Notes: generated by a model from the letters alone, not told the origin. Numbered from the stretch's first letter, positions 1 through 8,557 are shown. The stretch is DNA of 12,370 nucleotides from Candidatus Zipacnadia bacterium (GCA_029820875.1 JALGUK010000022.1:1-12370), one strand, 5' to 3'. Numbers and translations: made by a program.

Positions 1-171
1 TCGCCCCCTTCTCCTGCGGGAGAGGGGAGAACGACTTAGCGTGCGGCCTATGACATGTACGCCTCAGGCTCTCCCCTCTCCGAGACGTAGACGGGGAACG
101 GCTTGGTGTGCGGCTCGTGACATGTATGCCTCAGGTTCCCCCTCTCCGGAACGGAGAGGGGGGCAGGGGGT
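1..171. repeat. Palindrome-spacer repeat array (period 67 bp)
   Basis: Three GC-rich palindromic modules are separated by two copies of a related spacer. Spacer copy A starts at 31 and copy B at 98. Both read approximately ACGRCTTRGYGTGCGGC, then TGACATGTAYGCCTCAGG, and run into a CTCTCC tract. The last module is a perfect 11-bp inverted repeat, CCCCCTCTCCG (138-148) and CGGAGAGGGGG (152-162), around a GAA loop. The first module (about 4-26) is an imperfect version of the same stem, and the middle one (about 70-96) is more degenerate. The array is non-coding and lies just upstream of hisI. It resembles REP/MITE-like dispersed intergenic repeats; the class is inferred, the repeats themselves are visible. 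Confidence 0.7.
138..162. repeat. Perfect 11-bp inverted repeat within the array
   Basis: CCCCCTCTCCG and its exact reverse complement flank a 3-nt GAA loop. No T-run follows on the + strand (GGGCAGGGGG follows), so it is not a canonical intrinsic terminator. It could still act as an RNA hairpin or transcript-end stabiliser for whatever lies upstream of the window. Confidence 0.65.
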
Positions 172-200
172 GAGGCTCAGTTCAACATAAGGAGGCTCCA

Positions 201-556
201 GTGGCAGAAAACCTATTCGACATCATCAAAACCGACAAAGACGGCCTCGTGCCCGCGGTGATTGTGGACTACAAGACAAAGGAGGTCCTCATGGTCGGCT
301 ACATGAACCAGGAGGCCCTCCGGGCCGCTCGCGGCGCAAGCTGTGGGCCAAGGGCGAGACCTCCGGGCATGTTCAAAAGGTCAGGCGGGTCCTGGTTGAC
401 TGTGACGCAGACACCCTATTGTTTGAGGTGGAGCAAGTCGGCGCGGCGTGCCATGAAGGCTACAGGAGCTGCTTTTATCGCGAGGTTGGAAGGGACGGAA
501 CTGTTACGGTGATTGCAAAGCGAATCTTCGACCCGAAGAAGGTCTACGGACAGTGA
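201..556 (+). pseudogene. hisI: Phosphoribosyl-AMP cyclohydrolase, internally deleted and frameshifted
   Basis: HisI hydrolyses phosphoribosyl-AMP in the third step of cytosolic histidine biosynthesis. The N-terminal part, from GTG 201, shows the family start ([14 protein letters not shown], then [12 protein letters not shown]) and a GGAGG ribosome binding site at 191-195, 5 nt upstream. After codon 318-320 the frame stops making sense. From 338 the +2 frame resumes the family: [15 protein letters not shown], the metal-binding DCDAD cluster, [11 protein letters not shown] with the zinc cysteines, and a stop at 554-556. Between EAL and the KLW motif 17 nt remain, where E. coli HisI has 17 residues (51 nt). 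That implies about 34 nt lost, which agrees with the observed frame change (1 mod 3). The substrate-loop segment (F-x-SR) is missing. It is either a true pseudogene or an assembly error; as written it cannot make active HisI. There is no fused HisE domain. Confidence 0.85.
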
Positions 557-3500
557 TTGGACCAACGATAACAAGTCCGAGGGCTGCCTTTTACGTCAGG
601 CTGTTGCTGGCCGGCGCCATATTTTTGCTTGCTGCGGCGGGCATGGCTGCACCACAGACGCCGCCGGCCCCCGCGACCGATGGCCCAAGCACCCAGGCAC
701 TCACCGACAAGGGCGGCCAGCTCGCACAGGAAGGGCGCTACGATGAGGCAATCGAGGCATTCAAGGCGGCGCTTAAGATTGACCCGCGCAGCGTTGATGC
801 CCTGTTTAATCTGGGCCTGGCCTATCACAACAAGGGGCAGTTGGGGGAGGCGGAACGCTACTACTCCCAGGTTTTGCAGCTTCAGCCGGATGCCGTGGAC
901 GCATTGCGGGGTCTCGGAATGGTCTACATGGACCAAAACAAGCCTAAGGACGCCCTTGAGCTGCTCAAGCGCGCCGATAAGCTCGTCCCCGGTAACCCCG
1001 AGACCCTGTTCAGAATAGGCCTTTGCTACGCCCGGCTCGGTGATACCCAGAACGCCATCAATACCCTCCGCGACGCATCCCATCTCTCGCCTGACAGCGG
1101 TCAAATTCATTACCAGCTCGGCGAACTTTACGTCAAGCAAGGCGATATGCAACAGGCGGAGTATCATCTCAAGCAGGCTCTTAAGCTCGACCCCAATGAC
1201 CTGCGTGCACGTGCCAGCCTCGGCAACCTCCTCAAGAATTCGGGAAAACTCAACGAGGCACTGGAGCAGTTTCAGAAACTGGAGGTGCAGGCTCCCAATG
1301 ATCCGGCCGTGCTTGCGGCTGTTGCAGAGGTGTATCAACAGCTCGGCCTGGCCGAGGAGGCCTTGCAAAGATACGAGCGGCTCAGCCAGATTGACCCGGC
1401 CTCGGAATTCGTGCGGCGGACGCTCGTCGGTCTGTATATCAGCCAGCATAAGTTTGAGCCTGCTCTGCGGCATCTGCGGTATCTGATACACCTGCATCCC
1501 GACGAGATTGAGCTGCGGTTGAAGGCCGCCACATGTGCATTGGAGCTGGGCGATAATGCCGCCGCCGCCAAGTATTGCAGGGAGGCGCTTAAGATAAATC
1601 CGAACCTCCTGCAAGCGCGCATGGTACTGGGGAATATCCTCGTAAGACAGGAAAAATACCAGGATGCCATAGACCAGTACCAGAAGGTCCTTCTGATAGA
1701 CCCCAAGAACCTCGATGCGCTGACCGCTATCGCCCAGGTTGCGCCCAAGACAGGCGACGTTCAGCTCCAGAAGCAAGCCCTCCAGACCATAGCACTTGCA
1801 TACCCCCGCCATGTGGCCGCACATATCGCCTTGGGGGAGCTGCTGGTGCAAGACGGGGCTCTTTCCGATGCCTTGCTGGAGCTTGAACGCGCGGTCAATG
1901 TCGCTCCCGACAGTGCCGCGGCGCACTGGAAGCTGGCCCAGCTCTACGCCATGCTCGGTCGGACTGATGCGGCGCTGGAGCAGATGCGGGAGGTCGAGCG
2001 CATTGACCCGGACAACCTGGCGTACCTGGCGGACACGGGCCGAATCCTTGCACAGGCCGGCCGGTACGACGAAGCCGTGACGGAGTATAAGCGCTTACTG
2101 GAGAAGCATCCGGGCGAGGCGCTTCTGATATCCCGGTTGGCCGACGTAGAGGCTGCGCGCGGGAACTTTGAAGAAGCCATCGAGCTGAACCTGAGCCTGC
2201 TGGCCAAGAAACCGGATAATGCGTGGCTCCTTGCCGGTATCGCCGCCGCTTACGCGGGCAAGGGCGACTACCGGCACGCGGCTGAGTACTACCAGCGCCT
2301 GATGAATGCGGCGCCGGATGAGCAACTGGGGTATCGTGGACTGATTGATGCCTGCCAAAAGCTCGGCCAGCCGCAAGAGGCATCCCGTATCATCGGCGGG
2401 GTTGTAGACCGCGACCCCACGAATAAGACCGCCGTCGGCGCCTGGCTGATGGCGCTACAGGTTGAGGGAGACCCCGCGGAGACCGTCAAGGACCTTGCGA
2501 CCCTCAGGAAAAGGCACCCGGACAGCATCCTGATAGCCGGTGCACTTGCGCAAGTTGCCGCCGAGCAGGGACAGTTCGGCCAGGCGGTTGCGGCTTATCG
2601 CAATATAATTGAACAAGAACCCGACAACGCGCAGCTTCATTTCTCCCTTGCGCAAACACTCGAGGCCATGGGCAAGCCAGAGGAGGCGCTGCAGGAGCTG
2701 GAAACGGCGTTTCGTCTCGCACCATCCGACACGACGATTCACGCTAACATCATTCGTTTGTACGGCCAGCTTGGTCACCTGGAGCGGGCCATCGCCGAGT
2801 GTAAGAACCTCGTCCGCCGCCAGCCCGACAATTACTTGGTCTACCATAAGCTGGTGGACCTGTACGTCCAGGAGGGCGATCTGGCTGGGGCGTTGGACGG
2901 CCTGGACCAGTTGCTGGCGGCGAGACCCGACAATCGCGCGCTCAGGCTCGGCAAGGTTTACGCCCTCAACGAGGCCAAGCGGTTCCAGGAAGCAACCGCA
3001 TTATGCCATCAGCTACTGGAGGAGCAGCCCGACGATGTAACAGCTCTTGCCCTCCTCGCGCAGGCGTACATCGGCCTTGGCGACCGCGACGGGGCTATCG
3101 CCGCCCTCGGGCGTGCCGTATTCATTAACCCCGCTGATTCAGAGCGCAGGCTCGCCCTCGCGCTGATGTTGCGGGAGGCGGGTCGGTACAACGAAGCAGT
3201 CTGGGAAGCCGGGGAAACAGCTCGCTTATACCCGGACGACATGGCGGCTTTTGCGACCCTCGTTGCGCTCGCTGATGAAGGGGACCAGAAGGAATACGTC
3301 GAGGACGCCCTGCTTCGTGTGGCGTCCGAGGTGCCTCAGAGCAGCCTCGCCTATGACTCGCTGGTGCAAATACACCTGACGAGTGGGACACTACCGAAAG
3401 CAGTCACGCAACTGGAACGGCTCAAGGCGCCCGGGCCGCCGAACCCTGCCCTCCTTATCGCTATGGAGATTGCTTACGAGAAGCTTGGCGATGCAGAGAA

Positions 3501-3699
3501 GGCGCAGGCCGCCTTCAGCGAACTTGTGTCCGTCAGTAGGGACGAGATTGCTGTCCGCTACGCACTGGCGCAAGCATGGGAGCGAATTGGTTGCAAGGAC
3601 GATGCCATCGCCCAGTACAAGAAGATACTGCAACTGCGGCCGGAGGATGAAATCGCTGCGGCGCGCATCGAGAAGTTGAAGCAGACCCCCGCGGGATGA
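553..3699 (+). CDS. Secreted/periplasmic tetratricopeptide repeat protein (~29 TPRs)
   Basis: This 1048-residue protein is almost entirely tetratricopeptide repeats. The N-terminus has a charged stretch and a hydrophobic core ([18 protein letters not shown], about residues 15-32), which looks like a Sec signal peptide; there is no lipobox cysteine. From about residue 48 to the end, 34-residue units follow with typical turns such as DPRS, QPDA, DPND and HPDE; I count about 29. No catalytic domain is visible. TPR superhelices bind protein partners, so a scaffold role outside the cytoplasm is likely, in envelope assembly, polysaccharide export or a secretion complex. The GTG start overlaps the hisI stop (GTGA, 553-556), suggesting translational coupling. 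The stop at 3697-3699 sits just before the ABC ATPase gene. The specific partner and process are unknown. Confidence 0.88.
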   Translation: MIGPTITSPRAAFYVRLLLAGAIFLLAAAGMAAPQTPPAPATDGPSTQALTDKGGQLAQEGRYDEAIEAFKAALKIDPRSVDALFNLGLAYHNKGQLGEAERYYSQVLQLQPDAVDALRGLGMVYMDQNKPKDALELLKRADKLVPGNPETLFRIGLCYARLGDTQNAINTLRDASHLSPDSGQIHYQLGELYVKQGDMQQAEYHLKQALKLDPNDLRARASLGNLLKNSGKLNEALEQFQKLEVQAPNDPAVLAAVAEVYQQLGLAEEALQRYERLSQIDPASEFVRRTLVGLYISQHKFEPALRHLRYLIHLHPDEIELRLKAATCALELGDNAAAAKYCREALKINPNLLQARMVLGNILVRQEKYQDAIDQYQKVLLIDPKNLDALTAIAQVAPKTGDVQLQKQALQTIALAYPRHVAAHIALGELLVQDGALSDALLELERAVNVAPDSAAAHWKLAQLYAMLGRTDAALEQMREVERIDPDNLAYLADTGRILAQAGRYDEAVTEYKRLLEKHPGEALLISRLADVEAARGNFEEAIELNLSLLAKKPDNAWLLAGIAAAYAGKGDYRHAAEYYQRLMNAAPDEQLGYRGLIDACQKLGQPQEASRIIGGVVDRDPTNKTAVGAWLMALQVEGDPAETVKDLATLRKRHPDSILIAGALAQVAAEQGQFGQAVAAYRNIIEQEPDNAQLHFSLAQTLEAMGKPEEALQELETAFRLAPSDTTIHANIIRLYGQLGHLERAIAECKNLVRRQPDNYLVYHKLVDLYVQEGDLAGALDGLDQLLAARPDNRALRLGKVYALNEAKRFQEATALCHQLLEEQPDDVTALALLAQAYIGLGDRDGAIAALGRAVFINPADSERRLALALMLREAGRYNEAVWEAGETARLYPDDMAAFATLVALADEGDQKEYVEDALLRVASEVPQSSLAYDSLVQIHLTSGTLPKAVTQLERLKAPGPPNPALLIAMEIAYEKLGDAEKAQAAFSELVSVSRDEIAVRYALAQAWERIGCKDDAIAQYKKILQLRPEDEIAAARIEKLKQTPAG

Positions 3700-3761
3700 T
3701 TGCCAAACGCTCCCGCAGGGATGGGGATATATCCTCGCGCGTTGTTTGCATGGGAGGATTT

Positions 3762-5288
3762 ATGAGACCGAGTGCATTCCTGACCATGCAATCCATCACC
3801 AAGGATTACCCGGGCGTCCGGGCGCTCGACCACGTGCACCTCGAGGTCGAGCGAGGCGAGGTACATGCCTTGGTCGGCGAAAACGGAGCCGGCAAGTCCA
3901 CCCTGATGAAAATCCTCTCCGGCGCCGAGCACGCCGACGATGGCAGGATTCTGCTCAACGGCGAGCCGCTGGAGATTCACTCCCCTCACGATGCAATGGC
4001 CGCCGGTATCGCGACCATCTACCAGGAGTTCAACCTCGTCCCGCAGCTCTCCGTCGCCGAGAACATCTTCCTCGGACAGGAGCCGCAGGTGGCATTGGGC
4101 TTTATTGACTGGAAAAGAATGCGCTCAGACGCTGAGTCGCTCCTCCGGCGCGTCGGCGCCGTCGTCTCGCCGACCGCTTCGGTCCAGAGCCTCAGCACCG
4201 CCCAGCGGCAGATGGTCGAAATCGCGAAGGCGATTTCCATGGACTCCCGGATAATTGTAATGGACGAGCCATCCGCAACGCTCACCGAGACCGAGCTGAG
4301 GATGCTCTTTGAACAGATTCGAGCCCTCAAGCAGCAAGGTGTCAGCGTCATTTATATCTCCCACCGTCTCCAGGAGATTTTCGATGTGGCCGACCGCGTG
4401 ACGGTGCTCCGGGACGGCAAACACGTGGCCACCAGGCCCGTAAGTGATGTAGACACCCCCGAGCTCGTGCGGATGATGGTCGGCCGGGAGTTGCCAGCGG
4501 AGGTCGGCGGCACCGGGGCCGCAACCGACGAAGTGGTGCTGCGGGTGGAGAACCTCTCGCGCTCCGGTGTGCTCGAAAATATATCCTTCGAATTGCGCAG
4601 GGGGGAAATCCTGGGCGTTTCCGGGCTTGTCGGAGCGGGTCGGACGGAAATGGCGCGCGCGGTCTTCGGGGCTGACCGCCGGGACTCGGGAAGTATATTC
4701 CTTGACGGTCAGGGGGTTGATATCCGCTCGCCGGTAGACGCCATCCGCCATGGAATAGGCCTTGTGACCGAGGACCGCAAGCTCCAAGGGCTTATCCTCG
4801 GGATGGCGGTAAAGGACAACATGACGCTTGCGAACCTCGGGGAGGTAAGCACCCTGGGCTTCATCCGGCGCAGGGAGGAGACAAAGGCTGCTGAGGAGCT
4901 TGTTGCGAAGCTGGCAATCCGGACGCCGTCCCTGATGCAGCTTGCGCGCAATCTCAGCGGCGGAAATCAGCAGAAGGTCGTCCTGGCCAAGTGGCTGTTC
5001 ACCCGCTCGCGCGTTCTGATATTCGACGAGCCGACACGCGGAATTGACGTCGGCTCCAAGGCTGAAATCCACGAACTGATGCGTGAGCTTGCACGGTCCG
5101 GAGTCGGTATCATCATGATTTCGTCGGAACTACCCGAAATCCTGAAGATGAGCGACCGGATTCTCGTTATGCACGAGGGCCGGATCGCTGGGGAACTGTC
5201 CCGCCAGGACGCCACGCAAGAGAAAGTCGCGCTCCTTGCTACAGGGGGTTCACCACACGGCTCCTCGGACGGCCAGGGGGCTGAATAA
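3762..5288 (+). CDS. Sugar-type ABC transporter ATP-binding protein (double NBD, RbsA/MglA family)
   Basis: This 508-residue protein has two fused nucleotide-binding domains, as in RbsA, MglA and XylG, the ATPase subunits of CUT2 importers for monosaccharides or nucleosides. NBD1 has Walker A GENGAGKST (39-47), signature LSTAQ (144-148) and Walker B VMDEPS (D168, E169). NBD2 has the usual degenerate P-loop GLVGAGRT (288-295, Arg in place of Lys), signature LSGGNQQ (from 398) and IFDEPTRG (D422, E423). The length matches the family (~500). I chose ATG 3762 because GGGAGG lies at 3752-3757 and it gives a normal N-terminus. A longer frame from ATG 3696 overlaps the TPR stop but adds 22 residues the family lacks. 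No permease or binding-protein gene is in the window, so the substrate cannot be assigned; partners may be encoded elsewhere. Confidence 0.9.
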   Translation: MRPSAFLTMQSITKDYPGVRALDHVHLEVERGEVHALVGENGAGKSTLMKILSGAEHADDGRILLNGEPLEIHSPHDAMAAGIATIYQEFNLVPQLSVAENIFLGQEPQVALGFIDWKRMRSDAESLLRRVGAVVSPTASVQSLSTAQRQMVEIAKAISMDSRIIVMDEPSATLTETELRMLFEQIRALKQQGVSVIYISHRLQEIFDVADRVTVLRDGKHVATRPVSDVDTPELVRMMVGRELPAEVGGTGAATDEVVLRVENLSRSGVLENISFELRRGEILGVSGLVGAGRTEMARAVFGADRRDSGSIFLDGQGVDIRSPVDAIRHGIGLVTEDRKLQGLILGMAVKDNMTLANLGEVSTLGFIRRREETKAAEELVAKLAIRTPSLMQLARNLSGGNQQKVVLAKWLFTRSRVLIFDEPTRGIDVGSKAEIHELMRELARSGVGIIMISSELPEILKMSDRILVMHEGRIAGELSRQDATQEKVALLATGGSPHGSSDGQGAE

Positions 5289-5317
5289 CGGCACGAAGGA
5301 TGGGTGTTCCGACCTCT

Positions 5318-5596
5318 TCAATCATCTTTCTTTGATGATTTCGTGTTAGCTGTCTTTTCAGCTTTCTCAGAAGCGCCTTCAGACTTCCTTTTTCTATCAC
5401 CATTCCTGCCGCCGTTGCCACGGCCGTAGTCGTTGACATGAAAGCCGGGTCCCTTAAAGATAATCCCAACCGGCAGGAACACTCGCCGCGACGGCGAACC
5501 ACACTCCGGGCAACGCGGCCGCTTCTTCTCACCTACTTCATGGAACACATCGAAATGCTTATGGCACTTGGTGCACTCATACTCATACAGCGGCAT
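5318..5596 (-). CDS. FmdB-family zinc ribbon protein
   Basis: A 92-residue protein starting MPLYEYECTKC, the hallmark of the FmdB/CxxC_CxxC_SSSS regulatory-protein family. The zinc ribbon ligands are C8, C11, C29 and C32. It is followed by a short conserved stretch (RRVFLPVGIIFKGPGFHVNDY) and a Lys/Ser/Glu-rich, probably disordered tail. The family was named for a putative regulator of formamidase or amidase genes, but its general molecular role is not settled. I chose the ATG at 5596 because the family motif begins there and GGGAGG lies 11 nt upstream on the minus strand; the frame stays open for 29 more codons without homology. The gene is convergent with the ABC ATPase and divergent from NIF3, with its own promoter. 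Confidence 0.92.
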   Translation of the reverse strand: MPLYEYECTKCHKHFDVFHEVGEKKRPRCPECGSPSRRVFLPVGIIFKGPGFHVNDYGRGNGGRNGDRKRKSEGASEKAEKTANTKSSKKDD

Positions 5597-5742
5597 CGTC
5601 CAGACGACCTCCCACACCAAAAACGTCAGCTTTGCTTCAGGAAAGAACCCACTAATTATAGGCGGCACGGGGCCACCCGTCAAGCAATCCGTCTTTTATA
5701 ACATTATTAAATCTCCCTTTGCTCCTGAGGGGGCCTGACAAA
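5597..5742. promoter_or_regulatory. Divergent intergenic region between FmdB and NIF3
   Basis: This holds the clear minus-strand promoter of the FmdB gene. On the + strand only a -10-like TATAAC (5697-5702) is seen without a matching -35, so the NIF3 promoter is uncertain. Its leader carries GAGGGGG at 5727-5733. The 5684-5722 stretch is AT-rich relative to its surroundings, as expected of a promoter region. Confidence 0.45.
5655..5683 (-). promoter_or_regulatory. Sigma70-type promoter of the FmdB gene
   Basis: On the minus strand the sequence shows -35 TTGACG (5678-5683), a 17-nt spacer (5661-5677) and a perfect -10 TATAAT (5655-5660). Transcription would start near 5648, giving a leader of about 50 nt before the ATG at 5596. 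This is the best housekeeping promoter seen in the window. Confidence 0.75.
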
Positions 5743-6846
5743 CTGACAGTAGAGCAAGTTATCCGCACAATTGAACAGGCAGCCCCGCAAGCATGGGCCG
5801 CCGAATGGGACAATGTCGGCCTGCAGGTCGGTGACGCCGATTCTACTGTGAAGCGGGTGCTGGTGACGCTGGACATCACGCGCGAGGTGCTCGATGAGGC
5901 CTGCGAGGCAAATGCTGAACTCATCGTCGCACATCATCCGGTAATCTTCAAGCCCCTGACCTCGGTAATCGCCGCTGACGCAAACAGCACACTCGTGTGG
6001 CACGCGGCTCGTAACGGGGTTGCGATCTTCGTTGCACATACGAACCTCGATGTCGCACCTGAAATTGGCACCGCTTGCGCCCTTGCTGACGCCTTGGGCC
6101 TGCAGGAGACCCAGGTCATCCTGCAGGTCGGCAACGACAGCGCCAAGATTGTGGTTTTCGTGCCCGACGGCGCTGTTGAGGCCGTTATTGATGCGATGGC
6201 AAGCGCCGGGGCGGGCCGGATAGGGGCTTATGGGCGCTGTGCGTTCTTCGCGCCCGGGACGGGGACTTTCGAACCCGGTCGAAACGCGCACCCGGCTGTC
6301 GGCGAGCCGGGGAGGCGTGAGGAAGTGCGGGAGTTTCGGCTCGAGATGGTATGCCCGCGCAGCCTTGTCCCCCAAGTGATTTCAGCAATGCGCGCCGTAC
6401 ATCCCTATGAGGAGCCGGCCTATGATGTCTATCCGCTTGGGCAGCCGCCCGGCGGGCGAGGATACGGTCGAACAGGCAAACTGCCTGCTGCGACGAGTCT
6501 TTCGGCATTCGCTCAGGGTGTCGCCGACAAGCTTGATGCGCAGGTACAGATTATCGGCGAGCCTGAGGCCGTGGTCGAGCTGGCCTCAGTTGTGCCGGGA
6601 AGCGGCGGAGCGCACCTGCTCGAAGCGGGGAAATCCCAAGACGTGGTGGTAACAGGTGAGGTCAAGCATGATGAGGCCCTCGCGGCACGGATGGCGGGCA
6701 TCAACGTTGTTGTTGCGGGCCATTATGCCACCGAACGTCCGGTCGTGCCCAGATTAGCTGAATATCTTAGAGGCCAGTTGGGTACTGAGGTGGAAGTAAT
6801 CGAATCAAGCATGTGTACGGCTCCGTTCCGGCGAGGAGCGCGATGA
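5743..6846 (+). CDS. NIF3-like dinuclear metal centre protein (DUF34, YqfO-type long form)
   Basis: This 367-residue protein belongs to the NIF3/YbgI family (often annotated GTP cyclohydrolase 1 type 2, a label of doubtful accuracy). Two halves form the metal site. The N-terminal half has EEWDNVGLQ-like AEWDNVGLQVGD, AHHPVIF (H64, H65) and HTNLD (H99, D103); the C-terminal half has AGHYATERP (H327, E331). A PII/CutA1-like domain is inserted between them (about 125-230; KIVVFVP, GAGRIGAYGRC, GTGTFEPG, AHPYEEPAYD with V before HPYEE), as in B. subtilis YqfO (373 aa). I place the start at CTG 5743, giving (M)TVEQVIRTIEQ as in relatives, with GAGGGGG (5727-5733) 9 nt upstream. TTG 5719 is the alternative but has no ribosome binding site. 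The stop overlaps the next ATG. Confidence 0.88.
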   Translation: MTVEQVIRTIEQAAPQAWAAEWDNVGLQVGDADSTVKRVLVTLDITREVLDEACEANAELIVAHHPVIFKPLTSVIAADANSTLVWHAARNGVAIFVAHTNLDVAPEIGTACALADALGLQETQVILQVGNDSAKIVVFVPDGAVEAVIDAMASAGAGRIGAYGRCAFFAPGTGTFEPGRNAHPAVGEPGRREEVREFRLEMVCPRSLVPQVISAMRAVHPYEEPAYDVYPLGQPPGGRGYGRTGKLPAATSLSAFAQGVADKLDAQVQIIGEPEAVVELASVVPGSGGAHLLEAGKSQDVVVTGEVKHDEALAARMAGINVVVAGHYATERPVVPRLAEYLRGQLGTEVEVIESSMCTAPFRRGAR

Positions 6847-7736
6847 TGACGACCTCTGATAGCGTAGCGGCGGCGCAGTCGCTTCGTCCGAGGACCATCG
6901 GGGACATCCTCGACGCGGCCGTGCAGCTTTACAGGCACAACTTCGGGGTGTTTCTGGGGGCCATAGCGATAGCGGAGGTGCCGGCGGCGACCCTTGCGGT
7001 TGGAGTCGCCGTCTTGAGGGGGGCTGCACCGTTCTTTGCGGCAGATTCGGGGGAGGAGTTGCCGCAGGCCGGTACGGCGGAGCTTGTGCTTTTTTTCATG
7101 GCCATAGGCGCAACGCTGGTCACCGTCGCAGTCAGTTGGGTGGCCAACGTCCTGAGCACCGGCGCGCTGGCATGGCTGATATCGCAGCGGTATCTCGGCC
7201 ACTCAGGGACCATCCGTGAAGCCTATTCCGCGGTCATGCGGCGGATATGGCCTCTTTTGGCTACAACGCTGCTTGTTGGCTTGGTGGTCGGCATCGGAGC
7301 CATGCTTTGCTTGATTCCAGGGATTATCTTTGCTGTCATGTACGTCTTCCATGTGCCGATAGTGATGCTCGAGGGCCTCAGCACAAGCCGCGCCATGAGC
7401 CGCAGCCAGTGGCTCGTGCGCAACGACGGGTGGCGCGTATTCGGGTGCGTGGTTCTCCTGTGGCTGCTTGCCGGGATGCTGCCGGCTGCGATTGTAACGG
7501 GCCCGGTCGCGGTTCTGACCGGCGTTTTCACGAGTCATATTCCTCCGATGCTTGCCGAAGGTCTAAATCAGGCTGCCGCTCAATTCGGGCCGCTTGTGTT
7601 CGCGCCGATATGGATGGGCGGCATCGTGCTGCTCTATTACGACGAGCGCATCCGCAAGGAGGGCTACGACCTGGCCACGATGGCCTCAGAACTCACATCC
7701 AGGTCGCAGCTTGACTCCTCCGAGCACATACCGTAA
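6843..7736 (+). CDS. Multi-pass membrane protein (GPDPase membrane-domain-like)
   Basis: A 297-residue integral membrane protein. After a soluble start with RPRTIGDILDAAVQLYRHNF, typical of the membrane domain found in glycerophosphodiesterases and in many stand-alone membrane proteins, it shows about six hydrophobic segments. Examples are GVFLGAIAIAEVPAATLAVGV, the LVLFFMAIGATLVTVAV region, PLLATTLLVGLVVGIGAML, FGCVVLLWLLAGMLPAAIV and the C-terminal GPLVFAPIWMGGIVLLYYD. The central LIPGIIFAVMYVFHVPIVMLEG and the ERSRWLVR-like SRSQWLVR motif are typical of this family. No enzymatic domain is attached, so the function is unknown. ATG 6843 overlaps the NIF3 stop (ATGA); ATG 6846 is equally possible, and GAGGAG (6833-6838) serves both. 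It is likely co-transcribed with NIF3. Confidence 0.8.
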   Translation: MMTTSDSVAAAQSLRPRTIGDILDAAVQLYRHNFGVFLGAIAIAEVPAATLAVGVAVLRGAAPFFAADSGEELPQAGTAELVLFFMAIGATLVTVAVSWVANVLSTGALAWLISQRYLGHSGTIREAYSAVMRRIWPLLATTLLVGLVVGIGAMLCLIPGIIFAVMYVFHVPIVMLEGLSTSRAMSRSQWLVRNDGWRVFGCVVLLWLLAGMLPAAIVTGPVAVLTGVFTSHIPPMLAEGLNQAAAQFGPLVFAPIWMGGIVLLYYDERIRKEGYDLATMASELTSRSQLDSSEHIP

Positions 7737-7836
7737 CCGAAGGGTCAAACTTGAACACTCCTGCCGACTTGCCCATCCAGCAGTGCGACGATAGGCCGGC
7801 CGGTGCCGGAAGGGTTCAGATGGAGGTAAGCAAGTG

Positions 7837-8547
7837 ATGAAGGAGACGCTTGACCAGCTTCTCGAACTTCAGCAGATTGACACGGCGATTCACGATGCCA
7901 CGGTTGCCCGGGCCGGCCTTGACAACGGTGAGACCCTGGCTGCTGAACTACAGGAGCTGGAGAAGGCAGTTGAGGAGGCTAAACAAGCGCTCGACGAAAC
8001 CGCCGCGGACCTGAGGGATAAGGAGCTTGCCCTCGCCACCGTAGAGGAGAGGAAGAAGACGTCCGAGGAGCGTGCTTACGGGGGTAAGGTCTCCAACCCG
8101 CGGGAACTGGAAGGGTTGGAGAAGGACATCGAACAGCTCTCCCGCCAGAAGGACCTGTTGGAAGACGAGATTCTGGAGCTTTATGATTTAGCCGAGGAGC
8201 GTAAGAGCAAATTGGATGAGCAGACCCGTCGCGCACAAGAGAAGCAGGCCGAACTGGGGCGGGTCCGAAGCGAGTATCAAGAACGCACGACCAACCTCGA
8301 TAAGCGTCTCCAAGAACTTACGCGCAAGCGTGACGAATTGTCATCCGTCATTGCCCCGGACGCGCTCAAGCAATATGAAGCGATACGCGCACACGCATCC
8401 AATATCGGAATTGCCCCGGCTGACCACGGCGTATGCAGCGCCTGCAACATGAGGATTCCATCTACAACGCTCAAACGCTTGGCCGAAGCGACGATGATTA
8501 TCACATGCGACAATTGCGGGCGGATTCTTCATCCGGGGAAGGGGTAG
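7837..8547 (+). CDS. CdsZ-like C4 zinc-ribbon coiled-coil protein (DUF164 / zf-RING_7)
   Basis: A 236-residue protein. A long charged helical region (about 1-175, rich in Glu, Lys, Arg and Leu, with YGGKVSNPRELEGLEKDIE at its centre) forms an antiparallel coiled-coil hairpin. A C-terminal zinc ribbon follows, with C200-SA-C203 and C224-DN-C227. The family is widespread and tends to sit beside NIF3 and RNase H genes. A nucleic-acid or ribosome-linked role has been suggested, but the function is not firmly known. GGAGG (7822-7826) precedes two adjacent starts, GTG 7834 (7-nt spacing) and ATG 7837 (10 nt); I prefer the ATG, and the difference is one residue. A 97-nt gap separates it from the membrane protein; RNase H follows after 10 nt. 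Confidence 0.9.
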   Translation: MKETLDQLLELQQIDTAIHDATVARAGLDNGETLAAELQELEKAVEEAKQALDETAADLRDKELALATVEERKKTSEERAYGGKVSNPRELEGLEKDIEQLSRQKDLLEDEILELYDLAEERKSKLDEQTRRAQEKQAELGRVRSEYQERTTNLDKRLQELTRKRDELSSVIAPDALKQYEAIRAHASNIGIAPADHGVCSACNMRIPSTTLKRLAEATMIITCDNCGRILHPGKG

Positions 8548-8557
8548 AAGTCGAAAG

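Noticed and set aside
1..171. Possible CRISPR array or attachment site
   Set aside because: Only two or three imperfect units with similar, not unique, spacers; no cas genes, integrase or tRNA nearby.
544..1926. Long open frame on the minus strand (460 codons)
   Set aside because: It lies fully inside the TPR gene on the other strand. The TPR frame has clear repeat periodicity; the minus frame shows no recognisable domain and is a by-product of GC-rich codon use.
3696..3761. ATG 3696 as the start of the ABC ATPase (ATGA overlap with the TPR stop)
   Set aside because: It adds 22 residues not seen in the family, and a good GGGAGG site directly precedes ATG 3762. It cannot be fully excluded.
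5320..5340. Inverted repeat AATCATC/GATGATT as a terminator between the convergent genes
   Set aside because: A 7-bp AT-rich stem inside the end of the FmdB coding sequence (Lys/Asp codons) without a T-run; too weak.
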